Positions 50,201-58,868 of a DNA stretch of 64,000 nt are shown in pieces (within the stretch, counting starts at the first letter, position 1; the number at the start of each line of letters is the position of its first letter). Location of the stretch: contig SVQK01000057.1 of assembly GCA_015065385.1 (NCBI GenBank), positions 24,780-88,779 of the forward strand. Reading direction: 5' to 3'. The notes below the pieces were generated by a model, which searched no databases, had not been told where the DNA came from, and saw nothing but the letters and a program-made list of their open reading frames with translations. The position numbers were made by a program, and so were the translations under genes. The stretch is from Oscillospiraceae bacterium. Lineage in GTDB: Bacteria > Bacillota > Clostridia > Oscillospirales > CAG-272.

Positions 50201-52321
50201 TTATCTGTTTTCCTCCCCGATCAGCGGTCTTGTGCTCAGCAGGCTGAAAACAAGCGTGGACACGTTGTGGAGCATGGCGGAGGCCGTCGGGGCGAGGATT
50301 CCGGCAACGCCCGCAAGGATCAGGGCGAGATTGAAGGAGATGATCCGGCGGTAATTCGCGTGGATCCGGTTCATATAGCGCATGGAGAGCTCCCGCAGAA
50401 GCACGAGGCCGGAGAGATCGTCCCCGGTCATGGTGATGTCGGCGACCTCACGCGCGATGGGAGCGCCGCCGGAGACCGCGATTCCCGCGTCCGCCTCGGA
50501 GAGAGCCGGAGAATCGTTGACGCCGTCCCCGAGCATCAGAACGCACCGTCCGGCTTCATGCTCTTCCCGGATAAAGGCGGCCTTGTCCTCGGGAAGCACC
50601 TCGGAGCGGTAACCGTCCACGCCGACCGCCTGCGCCACGGAGGACGCCGTCCGTTCGCTGTCCCCGGTCATCATGATCAGCCGGGAAACGCCGAGCGAGC
50701 GCAGGGCTGAAACCGTGGCGGCGGCTTCCTCCCTGAGCGGGTCGCGGACACAGATCACCGCCGCGAGCATCCCGTCCACGGCGAGATAGAGATGGGAGCA
50801 GTCCGTGGGAAGCGCGGCGATCTTTTCTTCTCCGCCCTCCGGGACCGCGCATTTTTCATCCTCCATGACGAAATGCCGGCTCCCGATCAGGACGCGCTTT
50901 CCGTCGACGGAGCTGGAGATCCCGTGGGCGATGACGTATTCGACCGTGGCGTGCCGCTCTTCGTGAAGCAGATCGCGGATTTCCGCTTCCCGGACAACGG
51001 CCCGGGCGATGGAATGGGGAAAATGCTCCTCGAGACAGGCGGCGGTGCGGAGCAGCTCGTTTTCATCCTGTCCGTCCAGGGGAACGACGGCGGAAACCGT
51101 GGGAGAGGCATGGGTCAGAGTCCCCGTTTTGTCGAAGACGACGGTATCGGCCTCTGCGACGGCTTCAAGGAATTTCCCTCCCTTGACGGTCACGTTGTGC
51201 CGGGCGGCTTCCCGCATGGCGGACAGGGTCGAGAGCGGCATGGCGAGCTTCAGGGCGCAGGAGAAATCCACCATCAGGATGGACAGCGCTTTCGCCGGAT
51301 TGCGCGTGAGAAGCCATGTCAGAGCACATCCGCCGAGGGAGAAGGGGACCAGCCTGTCGGCGAGGTGCGCCGCCCTTGTTTCGGATTCCGATTTCAGCTT
51401 TTCCGACGCCTCGATCATGGCGACGATGCGATCATACCGGCCGCTGCCCATCGCCTTGTCCACGCGGAGCACGCATTCGCCCTCCTCCACGACGCATCCG
51501 GCATAGACATAGCTGCCCGGCGTTTTGCGCACGGGAAGGCTCTCGCCCGTCATGGAAGCCTGATTGACCGCGCACTCGCCGCCGATCACATGCCCGTCGA
51601 GGGGGATAATCCCGGAGGTGCGCACGACGACGGTGTCCCCGGTTTTCACGTCGGACAGGGGAACGAGGATCTCTTCGCCGCCGGGCGTTCTGAGCCAGGT
51701 CTTTTCAACGCCGAGGGACATGGTGGAAGCCAGATCCCCGACGGATTTTTTGTGCGTCCATTCTTCGAGCAGTTCGCCGAGCCGGAGCAGGAACATCACG
51801 GACGAAGCGGTGTTCCAGTCGCCTCTCAGGATGGAAACGGCGATCGCCGTCGCGTCGAGGAGCGCAACCTCGATCCTGCCGCGGAGAAGACAGCGGAGCC
51901 CTTCCTTCACATACCGGGCGGCGCGGAGCACGGTCAGCACATGCCGGACGGGCGCGGGGACGAAAAGACGTCTCAGACAGCGGCGCAGGACGAGGGAGAC
52001 CGCTTTTTCCTCGAATTCCCGGTTCAGCTCCCGCTGCGTATGGGCGGGAACGAGCCGTTTTTCCCGCGCGGCGTCGAAGGAGAAGGAAGCGAGCGCGCGG
52101 ATCACCGCGTCTCTTTTCCCGGAATACCGGATCACGGCGTCCCCGGTGCGCTCGAACACCTTCACGCTCTCAATGCCCTCCGCCGCGAGCAGCGCGTATT
52201 GTGCGAGGTCGGCTTCCCCGGCGGTCATTTTCGACGCCCGGCCGTCCTCCGCGTACCGCCGGGCCGTGACGAGACGCGCGCGGATCCGCCCCGGCGTTTC
52301 ATTGAGTATGATCCATTTCAT
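50201..52321 (-). CDS. Heavy-metal P1B-type ATPase with SCA motif
   Basis: A 706-residue metal pump. The N-terminal domain (1-85: ETPGRIRARL, GIESVKVFERTGDAVIRYSG) has the HMA fold without CxxC. Actuator TGES at ASMTGESLPV (about 275), phosphorylation DKTGTLTHA (about 425), GDGVNDSPALSEADAGIAV hinge. The membrane metal motif usually CPC reads SCALKLAMPLS (about 388). The SCA form is seen in clostridial and streptococcal pumps of unsettled metal, possibly Fe or Mn. It follows the DUF6110-like gene, with a hairpin between. Confidence 0.9.
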   Translation of the reverse strand: MKWIILNETPGRIRARLVTARRYAEDGRASKMTAGEADLAQYALLAAEGIESVKVFERTGDAVIRYSGKRDAVIRALASFSFDAAREKRLVPAHTQRELNREFEEKAVSLVLRRCLRRLFVPAPVRHVLTVLRAARYVKEGLRCLLRGRIEVALLDATAIAVSILRGDWNTASSVMFLLRLGELLEEWTHKKSVGDLASTMSLGVEKTWLRTPGGEEILVPLSDVKTGDTVVVRTSGIIPLDGHVIGGECAVNQASMTGESLPVRKTPGSYVYAGCVVEEGECVLRVDKAMGSGRYDRIVAMIEASEKLKSESETRAAHLADRLVPFSLGGCALTWLLTRNPAKALSILMVDFSCALKLAMPLSTLSAMREAARHNVTVKGGKFLEAVAEADTVVFDKTGTLTHASPTVSAVVPLDGQDENELLRTAACLEEHFPHSIARAVVREAEIRDLLHEERHATVEYVIAHGISSSVDGKRVLIGSRHFVMEDEKCAVPEGGEEKIAALPTDCSHLYLAVDGMLAAVICVRDPLREEAAATVSALRSLGVSRLIMMTGDSERTASSVAQAVGVDGYRSEVLPEDKAAFIREEHEAGRCVLMLGDGVNDSPALSEADAGIAVSGGAPIAREVADITMTGDDLSGLVLLRELSMRYMNRIHANYRRIISFNLALILAGVAGILAPTASAMLHNVSTLVFSLLSTRPLIGEENR

Positions 52322-52336
52322 GATGTCAATCCCCGG

Positions 52337-52372
52337 AAAAAAGCCGCCGAAAAAACGGCAGCCTTTCCCTCT
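52337..52372 (-). terminator. Hairpin between the DUF6110-like gene and the P-type ATPase gene
   Basis: On the minus strand GGCTGCCG-TTTTTT-CGGCGGC is followed by TTTTTT, a terminator-like structure within the apparent operon. It could lower pump expression relative to the small protein. Confidence 0.55.
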
Positions 52373-52378
52373 TGTCCT

Positions 52379-52726
52379 TTATTCGGTTTTGCCGTCCGCG
52401 GCGGCTTCCTCTTCGGCGCCGGCTTCCGTTTCAGAGACACAATCTTTCGCGGCGCAGCTGCATTCGTCTTTCCCGGAGCCGCAGTCTTCCACGACCGTGC
52501 CCTCTTCCTCTGCCGCGCGGGAAGCGTTGATGGCCTTCGCTTCGGCGAGAACGTCGTCCGCGTTTTCCCGGATCAGCGTGACAGTCTCCATGACGGAATC
52601 CTTCGCGCGGAGCACGGCGGCTGTCGTGTGGGAGTAGACTTTTTTCGCGTCCTTCGAGGCAAGGATCTTCACCCCCGCGGTGCCGCACAGGAGTCCTGCC
52701 GCAAAAACGGCGAGTTTTGTAAGCAT
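52379..52726 (-). CDS. DUF6110-like membrane-anchored partner of the metal ATPase
   Basis: I start at MLTKLAVFAAGLLCG (52726); 115 residues. One N-terminal helix, then SKDAKKVYSHTTAAVLRAKDSVMETVTLIRENADDVLAEAKAIN, a conserved amphipathic stretch, and an acidic tail with four Cys (VEDCGSGKDECSCAAKDC) that could bind metal. This small family commonly precedes SCA-type P1B ATPases in gut Clostridia. A metal-delivery or pump-assembly role is inferred. Confidence 0.8.
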   Translation of the reverse strand: MLTKLAVFAAGLLCGTAGVKILASKDAKKVYSHTTAAVLRAKDSVMETVTLIRENADDVLAEAKAINASRAAEEEGTVVEDCGSGKDECSCAAKDCVSETEAGAEEEAAADGKTE

Positions 52727-53041
52727 AGAGCAACCCTTCTTTTTGAAAGTATCAATGCGCGGTCGGGATCGGAAGGATCCTTTCCGCGCAAGGAATATTA
52801 TATCACCGCAGACATTGCCTGTCAAGAATGAAGCGTGTTTTTTTCTGTTTTTTCACGGTTTTTGTGCGGTGTTGTTATCGCAGACTCACCACAGCGCCGA
52901 CAATCGGTTAAGAGCACCGGGCTGTCGGAAAGCCGAAGCGGCGGAAAGCGAAATGCCGCGTTCTCCGGTCTTCTTTTCGCAGAAGTCCCCGTTTCTCCTT
53001 CTCCTTCCGGAGGAGGATTTTCGGTTTTTTTGCCTGCCCCC

Positions 53042-53088
53042 TTGAAATCAGGACCGGATTCGACTATAATATGGTAAGCGGACGCTAA
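53042..53088 (+). promoter_or_regulatory. Promoter with DtxR-type box for the 53251-55410 operon
   Basis: -35 TTGAAA (53042-53047), 17-bp spacer, -10 TATAAT (53065-53070), then TAAGCGGACGCTAA (53075-53088), one base off a perfect-arm box. The layout matches 2212-2256. The remaining gap, 52727-53041 and 53089-53250, shows no gene. Confidence 0.75.
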
Positions 53089-53250
53089 TTTGATCTCCCC
53101 ATCCGTTTGCCGGAACGCTGTACGCGAACGCACCTGCTTCCGAAGCGGCGATGAAGAATTGCAGTGTTGATAGCGAAGCCGTCAGGCAGCCCGCGAAAAG
53201 GTTAGTCAACGGCAACAACATTGAGATAATGTGATGAAAGAGGTGTGAGC

Positions 53251-53757
53251 ATGAGGTTCCGGGTGATTCTGATTGAAATGGCTGTCTTTGCGGCCATCTT
53301 TACAGCCATCATCTTCGCTTATTACCGGGGCGGCAGAAAATACAGTCCCGCAAGCATTCACAACTATCCGCCCGATATTCAGAAGGAATATTTCAGGACG
53401 CACGAGCGTGTTGACGTGAGCTACAAATCGAAAAACGTGATTCTGACAAAGGGTCTCGGCATCGTGATTTTTACAGGGATCCTGCTGGCCTGCGCTCTTG
53501 CCGCGGGAGCGGAAACCTTCGGGCAGGGCTTCCTTCTGACCTTCGGCCTGATGGTGTGGATCGGCATCTACGATACCTGCTTTCTCGACTGGGTGCTGTT
53601 CGCCAATCTCCCCATGTTCCGCCTGGAGGGGACGGAGCACATGGACAAAGCCTATCATCAGAAGTGGTTTCACCTGAAGGGAATGCTGTTCCCCGGCATT
53701 GTCTTTGCGCTGATCCCCGCCGCGCTGGTCGGATGGATCGTCACGGTGATACGATGA
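53251..53757 (+). CDS. Small 4-TM membrane protein, paralogue family A
   Basis: I start at MRFRVILIEMAVF (53251); 168 residues with four helices. VWIGIYDTCFLDWVLFANLPMF carries the D-x5-D-W signature of the family (see 3208 and 61321). It is the first gene of an operon with a DUF6796-like protein and an alpha/beta hydrolase, behind a DtxR-type box. Function unknown. Confidence 0.7.
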   Translation: MRFRVILIEMAVFAAIFTAIIFAYYRGGRKYSPASIHNYPPDIQKEYFRTHERVDVSYKSKNVILTKGLGIVIFTGILLACALAAGAETFGQGFLLTFGLMVWIGIYDTCFLDWVLFANLPMFRLEGTEHMDKAYHQKWFHLKGMLFPGIVFALIPAALVGWIVTVIR

Positions 53758-53773
53758 GCGGGGAGGCGACGGC

Positions 53774-54469
53774 ATGAACACGGAAAAAGCGGAGCGGTGT
53801 CTGAAAATAGGGCTGTTCGGGGCGGTTCTTACGCTGATCGGCGATCTCTTGATCGGCGCGGCGAAGTTCCCGGACGGTGCAAATATGATCGAAGGCTATT
53901 TCGCCATCGCGCTTTCCATGCCCGCCTGGCGGCCGATTTTCGGCGGGCTGATCGGCTTTCTCGGGATTTGTCTTGAATTTCCCGCCCTGATGACAATCTG
54001 GCCGCTGATCCGGAAGGAAATGCCCCGCGGCGGAGAGTTTTATCGGCTTGCGATGTATGTAGTTCTTGCCGTGGGAGGCGGAGCGGTGCATCTTCCCTGC
54101 GGCGTGTTCATGTGGATCTATCGTTCGGTCACCGAAGCGGCGGGACCGGAGGCCGGGCATGAGATCGCGCTGAACTACCTCCTGTATTTCCTGCTGCCGG
54201 TCACAGTCGTGTTTACGGTGTTTTTTACCGGCGCGAACGTCGTTCAGTTCATCGCCTTTGTCAGGGGGCGCACGCCGTTTCCGAAATGGACTTGCGTCTT
54301 CAACCTGCTGATCGGGAAGGGCGTATTCAACGCGGCGCGTCAGCTCGGGAACACGGCGCTGTTCAACGGGATCGGGACGTCCAATATGAGCCTCGGCGCG
54401 ATCGTCATGTTTACGGCGCTTCTGCTCGGCTGGAGAAAGTACGCGGGAGCGAAGGAGCAAGCGTTATGA
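53774..54469 (+). CDS. DUF6796-like membrane protein
   Basis: A 231-residue protein with six to seven helices; LKIGLFGAVLTLIGDLLIGAA starts it, and HLPCGVFMWIYRSV and FFTGANVVQFIAFV follow. Paralogues are the intact gene at 60433 and the stub at 18765. I know no function. It sits 16 bp after the 4-TM gene and overlaps the hydrolase. Confidence 0.72.
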   Translation: MNTEKAERCLKIGLFGAVLTLIGDLLIGAAKFPDGANMIEGYFAIALSMPAWRPIFGGLIGFLGICLEFPALMTIWPLIRKEMPRGGEFYRLAMYVVLAVGGGAVHLPCGVFMWIYRSVTEAAGPEAGHEIALNYLLYFLLPVTVVFTVFFTGANVVQFIAFVRGRTPFPKWTCVFNLLIGKGVFNAARQLGNTALFNGIGTSNMSLGAIVMFTALLLGWRKYAGAKEQAL

Positions 54470-55410
54470 GCGTATCCGCAAAAATCATCCTGTCCGTCCT
54501 GCGGGCAGCCAAGAAGGCCGGACTCCGCAAAGGCCCGGGGACGGACCGGGAGGCTGAGATCCGAAAAGCCCGCGCTTACAACCGAAAGCATCCGTACCGG
54601 GAGCCGCGTGACGGGAAAGCCTGCTGTCTGACCCTTCACGCCGGAAAATACCCCTGCCTGCTCATGAAGCGGGAGAAGAACGGGCTGACAGACAAGGCGA
54701 TCCTCTATCTCCACGGAGGAGGGGACCGGGACGTCTGGAAGCCGGAGGTGTCCTTCGCCCGCAGATACGGGGAGCGGGCGGGGATGGATGTGTTCTACCC
54801 GCTTTATCCCCCGTTCACCGAGGCGTCCCCGGAAGAGGCGGCCGACTTTGTTTTCCGGGTTTACCGGGGGATCGTGAAGCGGTACGGGGCCGGAGCTGTC
54901 TCCGTGGTCGGGGGATCCTACGGAGGGCTTCTCGGCTTGCAGCTTCTGTCCCGGATCAACGGACACAACGCGGCGGGAGAACGGGATCCCGTTCCCATGC
55001 CCGCTCTTATGATCCTCAACTCTCCCTTCGCTTACCCGAAGACGGAGGAGGAATGGGCTCTGGCAGAGCGGCTGGAGGCGGAGGATCCGATCCTTCCCGT
55101 CGGCGCGTTCCGGTATATGCTGGAGATGACCCGGACAGCCGCGCCGGACACGCCGGATTCCCTGCTTTACCCCGCCGACATGGACTTCCGCGGCGCGCCG
55201 GAAACGTGGGTGTTCTATGCGGACGAAGCCTGTTCCGCCGTCGCAGAGGCGATTCGTCAGAGTTATGCGCGGGACGGCGTACCGGATCGGCTGCACATGC
55301 ACATCGAGCCGGGGATGATGCACTGCTATGCCTCCGCACCCGTGTTCCGGGAGAGCAGACGGGATTTTGACAGGCAGATCAAACGGTTGCGTGAGGAGAA
55401 AAATGTTTGA
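54466..55410 (+). CDS. Alpha/beta hydrolase, HSL-type esterase/lipase
   Basis: I start at MSVSAKIILSVLR (54466), overlapping the previous stop; 314 residues. The oxyanion loop LYLHGGGDRDVW (about 81), nucleophile Ser in VVGGSYGGLLGLQ (about 148), Asp in VFYADEACSA, and His in EPGMMHCYASAP (about 287) make a complete triad. It should hydrolyse esters of an unknown compound. Its paralogue at 58865 lies in the mirror module. Confidence 0.9.
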   Translation: MSVSAKIILSVLRAAKKAGLRKGPGTDREAEIRKARAYNRKHPYREPRDGKACCLTLHAGKYPCLLMKREKNGLTDKAILYLHGGGDRDVWKPEVSFARRYGERAGMDVFYPLYPPFTEASPEEAADFVFRVYRGIVKRYGAGAVSVVGGSYGGLLGLQLLSRINGHNAAGERDPVPMPALMILNSPFAYPKTEEEWALAERLEAEDPILPVGAFRYMLEMTRTAAPDTPDSLLYPADMDFRGAPETWVFYADEACSAVAEAIRQSYARDGVPDRLHMHIEPGMMHCYASAPVFRESRRDFDRQIKRLREEKNV

Positions 55411-55511
55411 CAGACGTTTGATGCTCCCGTGCCCGGAGAGTAAAAAGTATATCTTGGGCAATGTCAGAGCGCTGTGTTTCCCCTCCCCAAACAATTCGAT
55501 CAAAATGATCC

Positions 55512-55556
55512 CCCGCTGTCCCGGTTTCCGAGGCAGACGGGGGAGTTTTTCGGCCT
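55512..55556 (+). terminator. Intrinsic terminator
   Basis: CCCCCGCTGTC pairs with GGCAGACGGGGG and is followed by AGTTTTT. It closes the operon 53251-55410. Confidence 0.7.
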
Positions 55557-55559
55557 TTC

Positions 55560-55835
55560 ATACCATTCTCATCCTAAAAGCAAAACTATATGGGTTTTGA
55601 TCGCTCCATGTAGGGTGCGAATCGCCGTGCGGCTCAACTTGTTGAGCGGATGGGCATCGCGTGCGATAACTCTGATAAGGTTGGATAGCTATATCGGTGT
55701 GCCGAAGCTTTAGCTTCACTCTATTGGTACAACCAAACTCCTTTCCCTTTTTCAAAGTTCTTTGCCTGCTCAACTTGTTGAGCGAGCTTTCATCCGAAAG
55801 AAAGCCGCGTTTTCCTTTTAGCTTGAGGTTAGTAT
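55560..55835. mobile_element. MITE-like element, copy 3
   Basis: 276 bp with left end ATACCATTCTCATCCTAAAA and right end, on the other strand, ATACTAACCTCAAGCTAAAA. The palindrome CTCAACTTGTTGAG occurs twice (near 55633 and 55768). The right end abuts the feoB stop codon exactly, so it is a 3' insertion. Confidence 0.85.
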
Positions 55836-57688
55836 CATACAAACAGCGCGGCGATGTGATAGACGATGCAGGAGAGGAGCAGCGCGCCGCAGACATAGAA
55901 TGCCGCGACCCGGGCCGTCCATTTCAGCGAATGGGATTCGCGGTAGGTGGTGCTCAGGGCCATGACGCAGGGAATATTGAACGTCACGGCGAACATGAAC
56001 GCCAGCGCTTCGGGGGCGGAGACGACCGTGCGCATGATCTCCGCAAGGGCGGCGTTGTCCTGAACCGCCGTCTTCGCGTTGAAAGTCGCTTCGACCAGGC
56101 TGTTCTGCCCGACAAAGATCGCGTTCAGCACGCCGAGGACCGCTTCCTTCGCAAAGGCGGAGCTGAGGAAGCCCATGAAGGTCTGCCAGCCGAGCCCGAA
56201 GAAGCGGGTCACGGGTTCGATGAAGGTGCCGACGCGGTAGAGCAGGCTGTCTTCGATGTTCCCGCTCCCGCTGAAGGAGAACGCCCAGAACAAAAGGGAC
56301 ACGAGCGTCACCGTGCCGAGCGCGCGCTTGAAGATGTCCCATGCCTTGAGAAACGCCTCTTTCAGGATGTGCTTCCAGTGCGCCTTGTGATACGGGGGCA
56401 GTTCCATGATCATCCCGCTGCGGCCGGACGCCGGAGACAGGGGTTTGCCGAAAACCTTCGAGACGATCCACATCATGAGCACCATGTAGCATAGGATGCC
56501 GATACAGACAAGGAGCGTCGCCCACGCCGGGAAGAAGACGCCGGAGATCACCGGGATCACCGCCCAGATGGAGCCGCAGGGCACCGCCCAGACGACCGCC
56601 ATCGCCAGCATCCGCTGTCCCCAGTTGTCCATCACGCGCGTGCCGCAGGTTCCGCCGATGGTGCAGCCGAAGCCCATCAGGATCGGGCAGATCGCCTTTC
56701 CCTGTAGGCCGAGTTTCGACAGTACGCCGTCGAACTGATATGCGGCCCGGGCGAGGAAACCGATCTCCTCGAGGAAGCCGAACACCAGATTGACCCCGAA
56801 CACGAACGCCGCCATCGAGATGGAGAAGTACAGCACGTTGGGCAGAAGCAGGCTGAAAATGGACACGAGCCAGGGATGCACATTCCAGCCGGTGAGAAGA
56901 TCGGAGATCGGCTCGCCCAAAAGCCCCGGGAGCATCGACCCGAACGACATGAACGGGATGCAGACCAGCATGGCGACGAGGAACGCCGCGAGGATGATGC
57001 CGATCGTGACCAGCTTCCCCTTGACGGGGCTTGTGGCGATCCGGTCGAATTTCGACAGCCTGTATTCGGGTGCCGCCCCCGTCGTCACGCCGTCGAGCAT
57101 CGCGTCCGCCCAGCGGTATTTCGCGGCGCCGGCATCCAGAGCGTTCTCCGCGGAATCCGCGTTTTCTATTTCTGTGGGAACGGACGCGAACAGCCGCGGA
57201 TTTTTCAGCCCGTCGGCGAGGAACCGCTTCAGGGCGTCGTATCCCTTTCCCTCGGCCGCGGTGAACGGAAGAACGGGGACGCCGAGCCGTCCGGCAAGTT
57301 TTGCCGCGTCGATCTTCCGGTTCTGCGCCTCCGCCACGTCCATCATGTTGAGCAAAACCACCGCCGGTTTTCTCAAGAGAGCGAACTCCGCCGCCATGTA
57401 CATGCTTCTCTCCAACTGCGAGGCGTCGAGCAGAAGGCAGACCAGATCCGCCTGACCGGATCGGATGTATTCCGCGGTGATGACCTCCTCGTCTGAATTG
57501 CCCGAGAGGCCGTAGCTTCCGGGCAGATCGGTGACGGTATAGCGCGTCCCCCCGTAGGTGTAATACCCGTCGTTCTTTTCGACGGTTTTGCCGGGCCAGT
57601 TGCCCACGTGCTGGCGGGAACCGGTCAGGGCGTTGAAGACGGTGGACTTGCCGGAGTTCGGCTGTCCCAAAAGCGCGATTTTGTTCAT
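55835..57688 (-). CDS. feoB: Ferrous iron transport protein B
   Basis: I start at MNKIALLGQPNSGKST (57688), overlapping the feoA stop; 617 residues, slightly short for the family. G1 GQPNSGKST (about 7-15), G2 with THVGNWPGKTVEK-like NWPGKTVEKNDG, G3 DLPGSYGL, G4 NMMD. The membrane part has Gate motifs GFGCTIGGTCGTRVM and the Cys-bearing GSIWAVIPVISG. It imports Fe2+ in a GTP-dependent way. The GTPase linker is short. Confidence 0.95.
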   Translation of the reverse strand: MNKIALLGQPNSGKSTVFNALTGSRQHVGNWPGKTVEKNDGYYTYGGTRYTVTDLPGSYGLSGNSDEEVITAEYIRSGQADLVCLLLDASQLERSMYMAAEFALLRKPAVVLLNMMDVAEAQNRKIDAAKLAGRLGVPVLPFTAAEGKGYDALKRFLADGLKNPRLFASVPTEIENADSAENALDAGAAKYRWADAMLDGVTTGAAPEYRLSKFDRIATSPVKGKLVTIGIILAAFLVAMLVCIPFMSFGSMLPGLLGEPISDLLTGWNVHPWLVSIFSLLLPNVLYFSISMAAFVFGVNLVFGFLEEIGFLARAAYQFDGVLSKLGLQGKAICPILMGFGCTIGGTCGTRVMDNWGQRMLAMAVVWAVPCGSIWAVIPVISGVFFPAWATLLVCIGILCYMVLMMWIVSKVFGKPLSPASGRSGMIMELPPYHKAHWKHILKEAFLKAWDIFKRALGTVTLVSLLFWAFSFSGSGNIEDSLLYRVGTFIEPVTRFFGLGWQTFMGFLSSAFAKEAVLGVLNAIFVGQNSLVEATFNAKTAVQDNAALAEIMRTVVSAPEALAFMFAVTFNIPCVMALSTTYRESHSLKWTARVAAFYVCGALLLSCIVYHIAALFV

Positions 57689-57903
57689 GCCGTCACCTCG
57701 ATCTTCTCCGCGTCCGCGCGGTTGAGGGCGATCAGCGTTCCGCGGCAGTACAGCAGCACGGGCATCTTCGGATCGTTGCGGACGGTCTGGAACGCCGTCC
57801 CCTCGGTGATCCCGATGGACGTCACCCGCCGGATGAAATGCGTATCTCCGCCGATGCGCGTCACCGTCCCGTGATGATCCCGGGGCGTTTCCTTCAAAGT
57901 CAT
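57685..57903 (-). CDS. feoA: Ferrous iron transport protein A
   Basis: A 72-residue SH3-like protein. MTLKETPRDHHGTVTRIGGDTHFIRRVTSIGITEGT matches the FeoA pattern (a glycine-rich turn, then a R-R-x-x-x-x-G-I motif), and it ends in RGTLIALNRADAEKIEV. It assists FeoB. It overlaps feoB by 4 bp and the Cys-rich gene upstream by 4 bp. Confidence 0.92.
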   Translation of the reverse strand: MTLKETPRDHHGTVTRIGGDTHFIRRVTSIGITEGTAFQTVRNDPKMPVLLYCRGTLIALNRADAEKIEVTA

Positions 57904-58088
57904 GATTCTGCATCCTCCTTTTTCAGGTGTTTTTCAGACGGTTTCGGATGGGAAGCGCATCCGGGACACCCGGCGCACCCGCATCCGCAGCCCTTCTTTT
58001 TGATCTTGTTCCGCAAGGCGAGCGCGACGATCAGAACAAGGACCGCAGCCGCCGCGAGCGTCGCCCAGTTTTCCGCAAGCCATTCCAT
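57900..58088 (-). CDS. FeoB-associated Cys-rich membrane protein
   Basis: A 62-residue protein with one N-terminal helix (WATLAAAAVLVLIVALAL) and a Cys-rich tail CGCGCAGCPGCASH that could bind iron. This is the small family that accompanies FeoB in Firmicutes. Here it leads the operon, ahead of feoA. Confidence 0.88.
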   Translation of the reverse strand: MEWLAENWATLAAAAVLVLIVALALRNKIKKKGCGCGCAGCPGCASHPKPSEKHLKKEDAES

Positions 58089-58118
58089 ACAGCCGTCTCC
58101 TTTAGAATCGGAATTTTA

Positions 58119-58230
58119 TACCTGCGACAGCAAACTAAACGTCGGTTTCCAAACGTGCAGCTGCCGGAACTCTTTCTCCGCTTGGAGCCCGGGCATCGGA
58201 GCCCAATTCCGACAAGCTATTGTTGATCAT
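58119..58230 (-). repeat. Relic shared with 12005-12108, and a 31-codon frame
   Basis: The minus strand here aligns ungapped with 12005-12108. It also holds a 31-codon frame (58230 to 58135, MINNSLSELGSDARAPSGE) whose start overlaps the stop of the gene at 58227. The text around it runs into the FeoB-associated gene. No box of the TTAGC type was found upstream of feo; this relic takes that place. Confidence 0.45.
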
Positions 58231-58868
58231 GTCTTACTCTCCTTCTTTTTGTATCCGCAGTCGCAGAACGGACCGCCGGACGCGAGCGTGTATTCACGGA
58301 TGAAATCGGCTGCTCCGCCCGCGTCGCTCATGGCATAATCGAGTGCGCACAAGGCGGGGACATACTCATAAAGCCCGAGTTCCTTCATCAGGACGCAGAT
58401 CCCGCATTTTGAAAACCGCGCTTCATAGCCGCTGCCGTCGGGGTAGGGCAGGAATTCCATGTTCCACGAATAGAGGTTCCGATCGGCAGCGTTCAGGGCA
58501 GCGGCGGCTTTCATGCCTCGGATATCCTTTTCACTGAATTTCTTTTTCCCGCTCATCCGGCAGAACCACCGCATCGGGCGGATCATCATGGCCTCCCGGT
58601 AGTAATCCGCGACACGACTGACTGCCGGTTTTTCTTCCATACACAGCAGAAACGCGGCGAGCATCGCGCAGTTCACGATGTTCATTTTGAACCGGTCGCC
58701 CCGCTCGAACTCCGGCAGTCCGGCGATGATCTCCCGGTATCTCTTTTTGGCGGACCGGGCGATCCGGCCGGCCTGTGCACGGTCAAGGCCGAGGACGGAG
58801 ACAAGTGCGTCCCGGAAGGATCTTCGGAACAGCGCCCACATCCCCGCGGGCATCCCGAAGGTTTTCAT
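58227..58868 (-). CDS. ATC-hydrolase family paralogue
   Basis: I start at MKTFGMPAGMW (58868) with GGAGG at 7-base spacing; 213 residues. Family marks: KCGICVLMKELGLYEYVPALCALDYA (about 156-182), DFIREYTLASGGPFCDC. The CP pair reads CGIC here. The start overlaps the alpha/beta hydrolase gene by 4 bp. The last gene of the module 61176-58227. Confidence 0.8.
   Translation of the reverse strand: MKTFGMPAGMWALFRRSFRDALVSVLGLDRAQAGRIARSAKKRYREIIAGLPEFERGDRFKMNIVNCAMLAAFLLCMEEKPAVSRVADYYREAMMIRPMRWFCRMSGKKKFSEKDIRGMKAAAALNAADRNLYSWNMEFLPYPDGSGYEARFSKCGICVLMKELGLYEYVPALCALDYAMSDAGGAADFIREYTLASGGPFCDCGYKKKESKT

Noticed and set aside
50792..52831. 679-residue plus-strand frame
   Set aside because: A shadow of the P-type ATPase; it has no recognisable domain.
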